Program-made: the position numbers and the translations under genes
Shown here: positions 17,090 through 26,194 of the stretch, piece by piece
How the letters are laid out: every line of letters begins with the position of its first letter
Numbering within the stretch: position 1 is the first letter of the stretch
Source of the DNA: Verrucolacustris abundans
Lineage (GTDB): Bacteria; Verrucomicrobiota; Verrucomicrobiia; Methylacidiphilales; Verrucolacustridaceae
Reading direction: 5' to 3'
Assembly (NCBI GenBank): GCA_965194535.1
Contig: OZ239145.1
Span: 496,001-560,000 of the forward strand
Length of the DNA: 64,000 bases
The notes under the pieces: generated by a model
What the model was told of the DNA's origin: nothing
Seen by the model: only the letters and a program-made list of their open reading frames with translations
The model's database searches: none

Positions 17090-17815
17090 TTAGCTTTTGG
17101 GAAGCTGGTCTTTAAGTCGGAGTTGGGCGGCCCGGCCGATGGGGATTTTATCATTTACGCCTTCCAGGACGAGGTTGGCCTCATCCCGGGATTTCCGTTC
17201 CAGACGGGTGATGTGATTCACGTTGATGATATGGGAGCGATCGATTCTGGCGAAGGGTGGGAACGGTAGGATCTTTTCATAACTACCCAAGGTCTGGCAG
17301 ATCATGAGGGGGGCTGAGTTCGGGATATGAATCCGAGTGAAATCCCCGTCGGCTTGGAGTAGTGGAATGGAATCAACGGGAACGACCATCGATTGATGGG
17401 GAGTGTGAAGACAGATTCGGTCTCCAGAGGAATAAGGGGTTTTGGAGATAGATTTTTTCTTGGAACAGGCATTTTCCAGCCGATGGAGGGCTTGGGCGAA
17501 CCGTTGTGGATTGACCGGTTTGATCAGATAATCAACCGCCTCAAGATCGAACGCCTGGACCGCGTATTTCGCGTAGGCGGTGACCATAACCGTCTTGGGG
17601 GGCGGGTGAAGTGCTTTCAAGAGATCCAAGCCGGTTGCGCCTGGCATCTGGACATCGAGAAAAAGGGCGTGAGGTCTTTCCTTGCGGATGAGTTTGATGG
17701 CGGTGGATTTGTTGCTGGCTTCGCCGACGATCTGAAAATTGGGATGGGGAGCGAGAAGCTGACGAAGGCGTTGGAGGGCGAGTCTCTCGTCATCGCAGAG
17801 GACTACACGGAGCAT
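17090..17815 (-). CDS. LytTR-family response regulator
   Basis: A 241-residue two-component regulator. The receiver domain (about 1-118) has acidic residues in LCDDE, the phospho-acceptor Asp in FLDVQMPG, and the Thr/Lys positions in MVTAYAKYA and YLIKPVN. After a Lys/Ser-rich linker, the C-terminal LytTR DNA-binding domain (about 140-241) includes FTRIH, FARIDRSHIINVNHI and the final KIPIGRAAQLRLKDQL. It overlaps the sensor kinase gene by 13 bp, so the two form one operon. Its targets are unknown; the divergent bicupin gene is the nearest candidate. Confidence 0.92.
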   Translation of the reverse strand: MLRVVLCDDERLALQRLRQLLAPHPNFQIVGEASNKSTAIKLIRKERPHALFLDVQMPGATGLDLLKALHPPPKTVMVTAYAKYAVQAFDLEAVDYLIKPVNPQRFAQALHRLENACSKKKSISKTPYSSGDRICLHTPHQSMVVPVDSIPLLQADGDFTRIHIPNSAPLMICQTLGSYEKILPFPPFARIDRSHIINVNHITRLERKSRDEANLVLEGVNDKIPIGRAAQLRLKDQLPKS

Positions 17816-18882
17816 GGTTCTCCCTTCAAATCGAGATTGGCCACGACGTACCCATTTTCTTCGGTCAGCGTGAAACGGTGGCGGTTGGGATAGCGTATGG
17901 CGAGACGGCGGCGGACTGCGTCCAGTCCCAGGCCCGAGCCTTTTTGGGAGGAGGAGAGTTTTCCGGAATTTCTTACCTGAAGAATGAGATGGCCGGCTTT
18001 CATCTGGGCGGTGATGAGGAGAGTGAGTCGGGCAGAACTTTTACCGGGACCGTATTTGAAAGCATTTTCCACGATGGGTTGCAGGATGAAGCTGGGGACA
18101 AGAGTGTTTCGAGTGCTTGTGGGAGCGGTGATTCGGGTTTGTAGTTTGCTTCCGAAGCGGGCTTTTTGAATTCTGAGGTAGGAGGCGGTGGCATCGAGTT
18201 CGACGGACAGCGGTGTGATCAGTTCATGACGGTGATCGAGGGAGTATTTTAGGTAGGTGGCCAGTTCATCCACCATGTTGGATGCGATTTTCGGGTGAGC
18301 GGGGATTTCGGCGGCGATGCCGTTGAGGGAGTTGAAAAGGAAATGGGGGTCGAGTTGGAATCGGATCAGCTGGAGTTCCATCTGTTGGACTTCAGCTTTG
18401 GCCTTCAGCTCCTGAAGTCTTTCTTTCTGAACGAGGATTTCGGCTTTCAGCCAGAGATAGGCGAACGACCAGGCGAGGTAGACGAACCACATTAAGAGAG
18501 AAAAGACAGCCCAACGCTGCCAGACGGGGACTGTTTGGCTAAAACTTGAGGTGGGACCGGCAAGGTCGATAAGGGTGATCAGCCCCTGCAAGAGAGCCGA
18601 GTGAAAGGCGGCAGTGAAACCGGTGAGAATGAGGGTCTGAGCAATAAAGTTAGAGCGGCGAATCTGAAGGAGGTTCAGGTGGCGATACATCCTGCGGAGG
18701 ACTCCGGAAAGGAAAAACCCGAGAAGTTCCGTCGCCAAGGTAATTTGGAGGGCTCGGGAAAAGTCCTCCTGCATGACGGAGCGGATGAGAAAAGCGATGA
18801 GACCGAAGACCAACCAAACAACGAAATTGATTCGCCAGAAGCGGGGGGGGTGAAAAAGATTCTTATGGATTGCCTGAAGCAT
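17803..18882 (-). CDS. LytS-type sensor histidine kinase
   Basis: A 359-residue membrane kinase with four predicted transmembrane helices in the first 150 residues (for example WRINFVVWLVFGLIAFLI). A coiled linker (KERLQELKAKAEVQQMELQ) leads to the HisKA_7TM/His_kinase domain: the phospho-accepting His lies in QLDPHFLFNSLNGI, the N-box is VENAFKYGPG, and a G-box SQKGSGLGLDAV follows. This is the LytS/AlgZ arrangement, always paired with LytTR regulators, as here. No extracytoplasmic sensing domain is visible, so it probably senses through its membrane helices. Confidence 0.92.
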   Translation of the reverse strand: MLQAIHKNLFHPPRFWRINFVVWLVFGLIAFLIRSVMQEDFSRALQITLATELLGFFLSGVLRRMYRHLNLLQIRRSNFIAQTLILTGFTAAFHSALLQGLITLIDLAGPTSSFSQTVPVWQRWAVFSLLMWFVYLAWSFAYLWLKAEILVQKERLQELKAKAEVQQMELQLIRFQLDPHFLFNSLNGIAAEIPAHPKIASNMVDELATYLKYSLDHRHELITPLSVELDATASYLRIQKARFGSKLQTRITAPTSTRNTLVPSFILQPIVENAFKYGPGKSSARLTLLITAQMKAGHLILQVRNSGKLSSSQKGSGLGLDAVRRRLAIRYPNRHRFTLTEENGYVVANLDLKGEPCSV

Positions 18883-19000
18883 CGGTTCAGCGTGGGCGAA
18901 AACGTTCGATAGGACAAAACATTTGGTAATCTTCGAGCACGAATGTTTTTCGGGGCTTTAAGAATGCTTTAGGAATCAATTGCCTCCTGCTCATGAGGTT

Positions 19001-19015
19001 CGACACTTTGTGTCG
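19001..19015 (+). promoter_or_regulatory. Small stem-loop before the bicupin gene
   Basis: CGACAC (19001-19006) and GTGTCG (19010-19015) form a perfect 6-bp stem with a TTT loop, 19 bases before the bicupin ATG. It may affect translation of the leader or be an operator of the LytTR regulator. Function not shown. Confidence 0.3.
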
Positions 19016-19034
19016 GAAGCTCTACGAGTAAGGG

Positions 19035-20051
19035 ATGGCGGATCCCAAGCATCAGGCGAAGTATTACACTTACAGCCAAATTCGCGCCCATGGGGCGATC
19101 GGGAATCTCAATGAGGGGGTGGTCATCCAGACGCATGGGGTTCACACGAGGCTGATCGCGTGGCCAGGGAACGGCTTTCAGACGGAAAGCGTGCATATTT
19201 TGACGCTGAAGCCCGGTGAGGAGAGTGCCTCGTACGCCTATACCATTGCGGAGGAAGTTATGATTTGTGCGGCTGGGCGGGGGGAAGTGTTTCTTCTGGG
19301 CCGGTGGGTTTCCGTTGAGCCGGGGGATATCGCGTATTTTCCAGAAGGTGTATCTCATGCGGTTCGAAACTCTTCGGGCAACAAGGACAACTTGGTATTG
19401 GTTTCGCAAATCACCCCGCCCCAGTTCGATCTTTATATTGAGGCGGGATTTTATGATGTGTCGATGGGAGTGATGAACCATGAAGCCTGTTTTCATGCGG
19501 GTCTGAATGCGGACACGGGAACACTCAAGGCTCCGCTGGCTTTGAAATACAGGGAGACGGAATCGGTGGCACGCTCTTGGAATCGGACTTCGGCTGATAT
19601 CCGTCGAGAAGGGGCCTTGTTCAATATGTTTCGAGGGACACAGCTTGGAGCTTTGGGGGGGCCGGCGGTTATGGTGGTTTGGCCGGGAGGCGGTTCCCGC
19701 ACGGGCGGGTTTAACTTCCATTTCAGTCAGAACGAATCGGATTTTGCCCACACGCATCCCGTCTCAGATGAGTGTCTCATTCTGTGGGGAGGACGCGGAT
19801 CGGCCTATCTGGGGGAGCCGGGGGGCTGGTGGGAGGTGAATACGTTGGATTGCCTGCTTGCGCCGTGTGGGGTGTTTCACGCGCCGAAGGGGTCTGAGCT
19901 GCCTTGCTTCTGGGGCGGGTTTGCTTCTCCTCCTCAAATCGATCTCGCCCTTAAAACTCCGTACTACAAGAACGGCCTTTTTCAGAGCGGGCCGAGTGAG
20001 AAATTGGTTTATCCAGACACGGCCGAGATTCGGGCTTTGTTTCAAAGCTGA
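19035..20051 (+). CDS. Bicupin-domain protein
   Basis: A 338-residue protein with two cupin beta-barrels, about residues 50-125 and 225-320. In the first, GEVFLLGRWVSVEPGDIAYF and the following SHAV match cupin motifs. In the second, FAHTHPVSDECLILWGG supplies a possible metal site (two His and a Glu) and WWEVNTLDCLLAPCGVFHAP the second motif. The first barrel has fewer metal ligands. The protein is related by layout to ureidoglycine aminohydrolase/pirin-like bicupins but is not assigned here. The start has an AAGGG ribosome site. It is divergent from the kinase-regulator pair, suggesting regulation by it. No signal peptide. Confidence 0.75.
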   Translation: MADPKHQAKYYTYSQIRAHGAIGNLNEGVVIQTHGVHTRLIAWPGNGFQTESVHILTLKPGEESASYAYTIAEEVMICAAGRGEVFLLGRWVSVEPGDIAYFPEGVSHAVRNSSGNKDNLVLVSQITPPQFDLYIEAGFYDVSMGVMNHEACFHAGLNADTGTLKAPLALKYRETESVARSWNRTSADIRREGALFNMFRGTQLGALGGPAVMVVWPGGGSRTGGFNFHFSQNESDFAHTHPVSDECLILWGGRGSAYLGEPGGWWEVNTLDCLLAPCGVFHAPKGSELPCFWGGFASPPQIDLALKTPYYKNGLFQSGPSEKLVYPDTAEIRALFQS

Positions 20052-20201
20052 TCTGATCGCGATGTTTTATTTTCAGTCGGGCGAAATATTTTTCGGTTTT
20101 AGTTAACGGATTAAATCTTTTTCCGGCCCGTTTCAAAGAGTTTTCAGTCCTTTTGGCCGATTTTAGGACAAAAGAGTAAAAACGAGGATTAGGTTCCACT
20201 T

Positions 20202-23200
20202 ATGAAAACAAAAACAAAAATCCTCGGAAGTTTCTTCCAATCATTGATTCTCGGCGCGGTGAGTGCCTTCGGGCACGGTTCGATGGCTGATCCGATCAGC
20301 CGCTCGTATGAAGTCTTCCTGGAAAACCCCCAGACGCCCACCAGTGAAGCGGCGAAGGCAGCGATTGCCGTTGGCGGCACGCAACCATTCTACGACTGGA
20401 TGGAGGTCAGTCTGAATGTGCCAGACTACAAGTATGCGGCGGTGATTCCTGATGGGAAACTTCCTGGGGCGGGACGGGACAAGTATGCCGGGCTGAATCT
20501 GCTCCGCACCGATTGGCCAGCCACCAAGGTTGTTCCCGGACCCAAGCTGTGCCGCTACTACGCACCGACTCCGCACGAACCAAGTTTCTTCAAAGCCTAT
20601 ATCACAAGGGACGGATATAATCCTCTTCAGCCTCTTCTCTGGTCGGATCTAGTGGAGGTTGCCGGGGCGGACAATGTGACGCTGACTGGAAATAACTACT
20701 ACATGACCTTACAACTCCCGAACCGGATTGGTCGGCACGTTCTCTATGTGATCTGGCAGCGGATCGATCCCCGGGCGGAAGTTTTCTTTTCCACTAGCGA
20801 TGTGGATTTCGGGGGCGTGAATTACGGTGCCACTCCTAATCCTGTTGTGCCTCCCGGTTCTGAAGTGGTGGTGACCCCTCCGACGACTCCCACCACCCCG
20901 ACCACCCCAACAACGCCCACCGTTCCGACCACCCCGGTGGTTGTATCGGGCGAGGGGACGGTCGTGTTTGCCTTCACCAACCAGTGGCCGAGCGGCGGGC
21001 AGGGCAACTTTCAGATCACGAACACTTCTGCCCAAGCGATCAACGGTTGGAATCTGGAATTTGATTGGGCGGGAGATATTACCAGCCTTTGGGAAGGGGT
21101 TCTCGTGAGCAAAGTGGGAAATCACTACTTTGTCAAAAATGCGCCGTACAACGCGGTTATACCCTCCGGTGGAAGCGTTCTCGTGGGTGCAGTGGCAAAC
21201 TTCTCTATGCCCGGAACATTGCCGACCGGTTTTTCTCTCAATGGAAGTAGCAGTGTGGTGCCGGCTCTTGCGGTGAGTAGCGGTGTCCTTAAAAGCGCAA
21301 CCCAAGGAGTGCCTTATTCGGAGACCTTGGTGGCAACGGGAGGGACGGCTCCTTATTCCTGGATGGTGCCGAGTTGCTGCGCTTGTCCAAGTGGACTTAC
21401 CCTTTCCAGTTCGGGGGTGGTCAGCGGGACTGCTACCTTGGCGGGGAATTACACCTTCAAGGTGATGGTTACGGATTCGACTTCAGCCACAGCCACCCGA
21501 TACCTCACCCTAAACGTGGCGGCGGCTCCCGTGGTCACCCCCCCGGTTACTCCTCCCGTAACTCCTCCTATCACTTTGCCGACCTTGGCGGTGGGGGATG
21601 CGGCGCTGACTTTGTCGGCTTCGACCGGCACTGTCACTACGAGCGGGTATCTTTCCGCTTCGGGGAATCAGATTGTTGATGCGGCCGGAAATCCCGTGCG
21701 AATCAGCGGGGTGAACTGGTTCGGCTTTGAAACGGGCAACAAGGTGCTTCATGGCCTGTGGACACGGGGTTACAAGCCAATGTTGGATCAGGTGAAGGGG
21801 CTGGGCTTTAACACCCTGCGGATTCCTTTCTCGAACGAGATGCTCCGAAGCGATGCGGTGACTACCAGCATCAACTTCGCGCAGAATCCCGACTTGCAGG
21901 GTCTCACACCGATCCAGTGCTTGGACAAGGTGATCGCCTATGCCGGATCGATCGGGCTCAAGGTCATCCTGGATCGGCATTCGGCCAAAGCGGACGGGTT
22001 TACTGGTGAAGATGTTTGGTACATCCCCGGAGACGCCTACTACACCGAGCAGCGCTGGATTGAGGATTGGGTCATGTTGGCCAAGCGGTACTCCGGCAAT
22101 GCAACGGTCATCGGTGCGGATCTCTTTAATGAGCCCAAGAAGAGTGCGACTTGGGGAAATTCTGCTCCTGCGACCGATTGGAACAAAGCAGCGGAGCGGG
22201 CCGGTAACGCCGTCCTCGCCGCCAACCCGAACTGGCTGATTATTGTCGAGGGGACAGAACAGTACAACGGTCAGACCACTTGGTGGGGAGGCAATCTCAA
22301 GGGAGTGGCCACTTATCCCGTGGTGCTGACGAATCCAAGCAAGCTGGTCTATTCGATGCATGATTATCCGGCGAGCGTCTTTGACCAAAGCTGGTTCTCA
22401 GATGCAACCTATCCGAACAATCTGGATGATGTGTGGTATGCGCACTGGGGTTACATCTTCAAGAATCAGACAGCTCCGCTTCTCTTAGGTGAGTTTGGAA
22501 GCAGGCTTCTGACGACGAGTGATCAGCAGTGGATGGATAAGTTGACCGACTACATCGATGGAGATTTGAACCTCGATGGCGTCAAGGATCTTACAGGAAA
22601 CCAGAAGGGGATGAGCTGGACCTACTGGAGCCTGAATCCCAACAGTGGAGATACGGGTGGAATCCTGAATGATGATTGGACCACAGTGAACAGCCTGCGG
22701 ATGTCCTATATCCAAGGGAGCCTGGCTCCTTTGATCGGTGTGGCGACAGGAAGTGGAGTGACTTCGCAGACCATGAACTTTGCGGTGACTCTATCCGCAC
22801 CTGCCTCGGCCGTTGTCAGCGTGGCCTACGCCACGGTGGACGGAACGGCCGCGGCAGGGACGAATTTCACGGCTGCCTCGGGAATGCTCTCCTTTGCTCC
22901 AGGGGAAACCATGAAGACGATCTCGGTGGTCGTGCCTGGCCAGACGTTGGCTGCAAATAAGCAGTTCTCCGTTCAGCTCAGCAACGTCTCAGGTGCCACG
23001 ATTGCAGATGGAACCGGAGCGGGGTTGATCCAGCCTGCGGCAGTCGTTCTTCCCGCGGCTCCTGTCATCTCGAGCGCGGCAACGGCGAGTGGAACCGTGG
23101 GTACGGCGTTTAGTTACCAGATCGTGGCTTCGGGAAGTCCTACTTCCTACAGCGCGACCGGATTGCCTGCTGGACTGACCGTGAATGCGGTTAGCGGTGT

Positions 23201-26042
23201 GATCTCGGGAACACCGACCAGTGCGGCCACCTCTGCTGTAACCGTGAATGCCGCCAATGCCGGAGGTTCTGGCGCCAAGGCACTCACGATCACCGTCGCA
23301 GCTGCGCCTGTGGTCGTCACTGCACCCGTGATCTCCAGTGTGGCAACGGCCAGTGGAAGGGTGGGTACAGCGTTTAGTTACCAGATTGTCGCTTCGGGAA
23401 GTCCGACTTCCTACAGTGCAACCGGATTACCTGCTGGTTTGGCCGTGAATACGACTAGCGGTGTGATCTCGGGAACGCCCACAGCAGCCGCAAACTCGAC
23501 CGTTACCCTCAGGGCAACCAATGCCGGCGGATCTGCGTCCAAGACACTGACGATCACCGTCGCAGCTGCGCCTGTGGTGGTCACAGCACCCGTGATCTCC
23601 AGTGTGGCCACAGCCACTGGAAAGGTGGGCACTGCATTTAGTTATCAGATTGCGGCATCGGGAAGTCCAACTTCCTACAGCGCGACCGGATTGCCAGCTG
23701 GTCTAACGGTCAATGCGACCAGTGGTGTGATCTCGGGGACACCCACAACAGTCGCAACCTCGACTGTTACCTTGAGGGCAACGAATGCGGGTGGAACTGG
23801 GACGAAGAGTCTTATCGTGACAGTGTCGGCGGCGACTCCTGCAACAGGAAATCTGACGGTGGTGCAGACGATCCAGAATGATTGGGGGACTGGTTTCACG
23901 GCTCAGGTCGTGATCAGTAATCCAACAAGTGCGGCAGTGAGCAACTGGAGTCTGGGATTCACCTTTGACGGAAAGATTCCTGAAATCTGGAGCGCAGCGG
24001 TTGCCTCGCAGGTGGGAAGCAAGTGGGTGGTCAGTCCGGTGGCTTGGACCAGCACCATTCCTGCAGGCGGATCGGTGACCTTTGGTTACAACGGAACTCC
24101 TGGAACGACCAACAAGATCCCCGTCGCCTTTCTGATCAACGGAACTGCGGCAGGCGGTACCACAGGTGGAGGCACTGCAGTCGCTCCTGTGATCTCGAGC
24201 GTTGCTTCCGCGAGTGGAACGGTGGGCACGGCGTTTAGTTACCAGATCGTGGCTTCGGGAAGTCCGACTTCCTACAGCGCGACCGGACTACCCGCTGGAC
24301 TGACTGTGAATGCGACCAGCGGTAGGATCTCCGGAACACCCACAGCAGTCGCAATCTCGGCTGTCACCCTCAGGGCGACCAACTCTGTGGGTTTTGCGAC
24401 AAGGATCCTGACGATCACTGTCGCGGCAGCACCGGTTGTCACAGCACCTGTGATCTCCAGTGCGGCCACGGCCAGTGGAACAGTGGGTACGGCGTTTAGT
24501 TACCAGATCGCAGCATCGGGAAGTCCGACTTCCTACAGTGCGACCGGATTACCGGCTGGTCTGACGGTGAATGCGACCAGTGGTGTGATCTCGGGAACAC
24601 CCACAGCCGCTGCAACCTCGACGGTTACCCTCAGGGCAAGCAATGCGGCCGGATCTGGGACAAGCAGCCTCACGATTACGATCGTCGCAGCGGCTCCGGT
24701 TGTTGTCGCTGGATATGAGAAGATGCCCACGGTTGAGCAGAGAAAGATCGTCGGCTACTACCCGAACTGGGGTATTTACCAAAAAGGATTCCCCGTGACC
24801 AAGATCCGGGGAGATCGAATCAATGTGATCAACTACGCGTTCCTGATTCCGCTGGATCGCACAATGCCGACCGCGTGGGATAAGACCGTATCCACCTACC
24901 GTGGGTGGAAATACAGCAACTACGCGGCCTACATGCAGCAGCCTCCAGGAACGACTTTGACGGCGGGCATTGGCCTGTTTGACGAGTATGCGGATGCAGG
25001 TGCGAACAGTGCGGGGGAGGCGTTGACGATGGCTCCCGCCTACACGCCCAGCAGCAACTTCGGCCAACTTCAGGCCTTAAAGGCGAAGTATCCGAAGTTG
25101 AAGACGATGATTTCCATCGGCGGATGGACCTTATCGGCCCCGCTCTACTCGATTTCGAGGGATGCCCAGAAGCGGGCTGATTTCGCCAAATCGTCCGTCT
25201 ACGTCATGGTGAAGTACGGGTTTGATGGCATCGACGTGGATTGGGAATACCCAGGCGGGGGAGGGTTGGATGGCAGTGGCGTAGCTTCGACGACCGACGG
25301 TGCCAACTACAACCTCCTCTTGAAGGCGATCCGGGACGAAATGAACCGTCAGACGGCAATCGATGGAAAGAAGTACTATCTTTCCATCGCAGGCCCTGGA
25401 GGGGATGAAAAAATTGCCAATATGGATCCGAAGGCGATTTCTCAAGTCGCGGACTGGATCAACATCATGACCTACGACTTCCACGGTGGGTGGGATTCGT
25501 ACACCGGGATCAACGCGCCGATGGTGAATATCGATCCGAGTGCTGGTCGCGCCAACTGGTCGGTCCAGGGGGCGACGCAGATCTATCTCAACGGATTGAA
25601 TGGCAAAGGTGGAGTGCCTGCGGCTCAACTTGTCCTGGGCGTCCCGTTCTATGGCCGGGGTTGGGATGGAGTGCAGGCTGGCCCGAACGGAGACGGTCTG
25701 GGTCAAGCGGGCTACGAGGCAACTTCGCCCGGATTGGGGGAAACCGAGTTTCCCTACAACTCCCTGTTCAGTTCCGGGGCCCTAACCTACACCAACGGAG
25801 TCTATGCCGGAGCAGGCGGATACAAGCGTTACTGGAATGCTGCGGCTCAGGTGCCTTATCTCTACTCGGCCACAGCGAAGCGGTTCATCACCTATGATGA
25901 TTCCGAATCGATGCGGGTGAAGGCCAACTACGCCAACCAAGTCGGCTTAGGGGGGTTGATGTTCTGGGAGCTAAGCGAGGATGTAGCCAGTGGGACTACC
26001 TCCTTGCTGGATACCATCTACGACCGGGTGCACCTGCCGTAA
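20202..26042 (+). CDS. Secreted LPMO10-CBM2-GH5-CBM2-GH18 multifunctional cellulase/chitinase
   Basis: A 1946-residue secreted enzyme. A signal peptide (1-24) leaves His25 at the mature N-terminus, the copper-brace residue of an AA10 lytic polysaccharide monooxygenase (25-205; second His at 125; PHEPSFFKAY). A Pro/Thr linker (214-247) leads to a CBM2 (251-350), a putative Ig module (353-440) and a Pro linker. A GH5 catalytic domain follows (about 475-845; acid/base Glu644 in LFNEP, nucleophile Glu764 in LGEFG). It closely resembles, from memory, the Acidothermus E1 endoglucanase. Next come a Calx-beta-like module (846-945), three near-identical putative Ig modules, a second CBM2 (1216-1315) and two more Ig modules. 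The chain ends in a GH18 chitinase (1510-1946; DGIDVDWE with catalytic Glu1682). Base usage differs from its neighbours, hinting at transfer. It stands alone in its transcription unit. Confidence 0.95.
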   Translation: MKTKTKILGSFFQSLILGAVSAFGHGSMADPISRSYEVFLENPQTPTSEAAKAAIAVGGTQPFYDWMEVSLNVPDYKYAAVIPDGKLPGAGRDKYAGLNLLRTDWPATKVVPGPKLCRYYAPTPHEPSFFKAYITRDGYNPLQPLLWSDLVEVAGADNVTLTGNNYYMTLQLPNRIGRHVLYVIWQRIDPRAEVFFSTSDVDFGGVNYGATPNPVVPPGSEVVVTPPTTPTTPTTPTTPTVPTTPVVVSGEGTVVFAFTNQWPSGGQGNFQITNTSAQAINGWNLEFDWAGDITSLWEGVLVSKVGNHYFVKNAPYNAVIPSGGSVLVGAVANFSMPGTLPTGFSLNGSSSVVPALAVSSGVLKSATQGVPYSETLVATGGTAPYSWMVPSCCACPSGLTLSSSGVVSGTATLAGNYTFKVMVTDSTSATATRYLTLNVAAAPVVTPPVTPPVTPPITLPTLAVGDAALTLSASTGTVTTSGYLSASGNQIVDAAGNPVRISGVNWFGFETGNKVLHGLWTRGYKPMLDQVKGLGFNTLRIPFSNEMLRSDAVTTSINFAQNPDLQGLTPIQCLDKVIAYAGSIGLKVILDRHSAKADGFTGEDVWYIPGDAYYTEQRWIEDWVMLAKRYSGNATVIGADLFNEPKKSATWGNSAPATDWNKAAERAGNAVLAANPNWLIIVEGTEQYNGQTTWWGGNLKGVATYPVVLTNPSKLVYSMHDYPASVFDQSWFSDATYPNNLDDVWYAHWGYIFKNQTAPLLLGEFGSRLLTTSDQQWMDKLTDYIDGDLNLDGVKDLTGNQKGMSWTYWSLNPNSGDTGGILNDDWTTVNSLRMSYIQGSLAPLIGVATGSGVTSQTMNFAVTLSAPASAVVSVAYATVDGTAAAGTNFTAASGMLSFAPGETMKTISVVVPGQTLAANKQFSVQLSNVSGATIADGTGAGLIQPAAVVLPAAPVISSAATASGTVGTAFSYQIVASGSPTSYSATGLPAGLTVNAVSGVISGTPTSAATSAVTVNAANAGGSGAKALTITVAAAPVVVTAPVISSVATASGRVGTAFSYQIVASGSPTSYSATGLPAGLAVNTTSGVISGTPTAAANSTVTLRATNAGGSASKTLTITVAAAPVVVTAPVISSVATATGKVGTAFSYQIAASGSPTSYSATGLPAGLTVNATSGVISGTPTTVATSTVTLRATNAGGTGTKSLIVTVSAATPATGNLTVVQTIQNDWGTGFTAQVVISNPTSAAVSNWSLGFTFDGKIPEIWSAAVASQVGSKWVVSPVAWTSTIPAGGSVTFGYNGTPGTTNKIPVAFLINGTAAGGTTGGGTAVAPVISSVASASGTVGTAFSYQIVASGSPTSYSATGLPAGLTVNATSGRISGTPTAVAISAVTLRATNSVGFATRILTITVAAAPVVTAPVISSAATASGTVGTAFSYQIAASGSPTSYSATGLPAGLTVNATSGVISGTPTAAATSTVTLRASNAAGSGTSSLTITIVAAAPVVVAGYEKMPTVEQRKIVGYYPNWGIYQKGFPVTKIRGDRINVINYAFLIPLDRTMPTAWDKTVSTYRGWKYSNYAAYMQQPPGTTLTAGIGLFDEYADAGANSAGEALTMAPAYTPSSNFGQLQALKAKYPKLKTMISIGGWTLSAPLYSISRDAQKRADFAKSSVYVMVKYGFDGIDVDWEYPGGGGLDGSGVASTTDGANYNLLLKAIRDEMNRQTAIDGKKYYLSIAGPGGDEKIANMDPKAISQVADWINIMTYDFHGGWDSYTGINAPMVNIDPSAGRANWSVQGATQIYLNGLNGKGGVPAAQLVLGVPFYGRGWDGVQAGPNGDGLGQAGYEATSPGLGETEFPYNSLFSSGALTYTNGVYAGAGGYKRYWNAAAQVPYLYSATAKRFITYDDSESMRVKANYANQVGLGGLMFWELSEDVASGTTSLLDTIYDRVHLP
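23052..23831 (+). repeat. Three tandem putative-Ig (He_PIG) modules, near-identical DNA
   Basis: Residues 951-1210 of the giant enzyme are three consecutive modules of about 88 residues sharing the core GTAFSYQI-ASGSPTSYSATGLPAGL and SGVISGTP. The underlying DNA is also nearly identical between copies. They act as spacers or surface-adhesion modules between the GH5/Calx-beta part and the second CBM2. Confidence 0.9.
24183..24701 (+). repeat. Two further copies of the putative-Ig module
   Basis: Residues 1328-1500 repeat the same module twice, between the second CBM2 and the GH18 domain. The same core (ASGSPTSYSATGLPAGLTVN) is kept with few changes. Separation from the first three by a CBM2 suggests duplication of a larger block or insertion of the CBM into a module array. 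Confidence 0.9.
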
Positions 26043-26085
26043 CTACGAAGGCAAAAAAACCGGCGAAGACCGAAGTTGGAACGAA

Positions 26086-26116
26086 ATGTAGGGCGGGCAA
26101 GATGCCCGCCCTACAT
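26086..26116. terminator. Perfect hairpin between the glycanase and L,D-transpeptidase genes
   Basis: ATGTAGGGCGGGC (26086-26098) pairs perfectly with GCCCGCCCTACAT (26104-26116) around the loop AAGAT. It lies between two convergent genes and would form a very stable bidirectional terminator. GTAGGGCGGGC-type palindromes also occur as dispersed repeats in bacterial genomes, so it may be a repeat serving as a terminator. Confidence 0.65.
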
Positions 26117-26194
26117 GATTGTTGGGGGCGGTTGGTTGACCCTCCGCTGCTCCTAACCTCGTAGACTCGGGAGGAGCTATGGAGGGTTTCAGGT

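Noticed and set aside
18883..19034. Riboswitch in the leader of the bicupin gene
   Set aside because: Only a 6-bp stem-loop is visible; no known aptamer pattern was recognised.
20709..21305. Long minus-strand open frame opposite the CBM2 region
   Set aside because: It is the shadow of a repetitive, Thr/Pro-rich coding strand; the plus-strand protein has unmistakable domains.
23052..24701. Regular repeats resembling a CRISPR or satellite array
   Set aside because: They are in frame inside the giant enzyme, have about 260-bp periods and encode putative-Ig modules.
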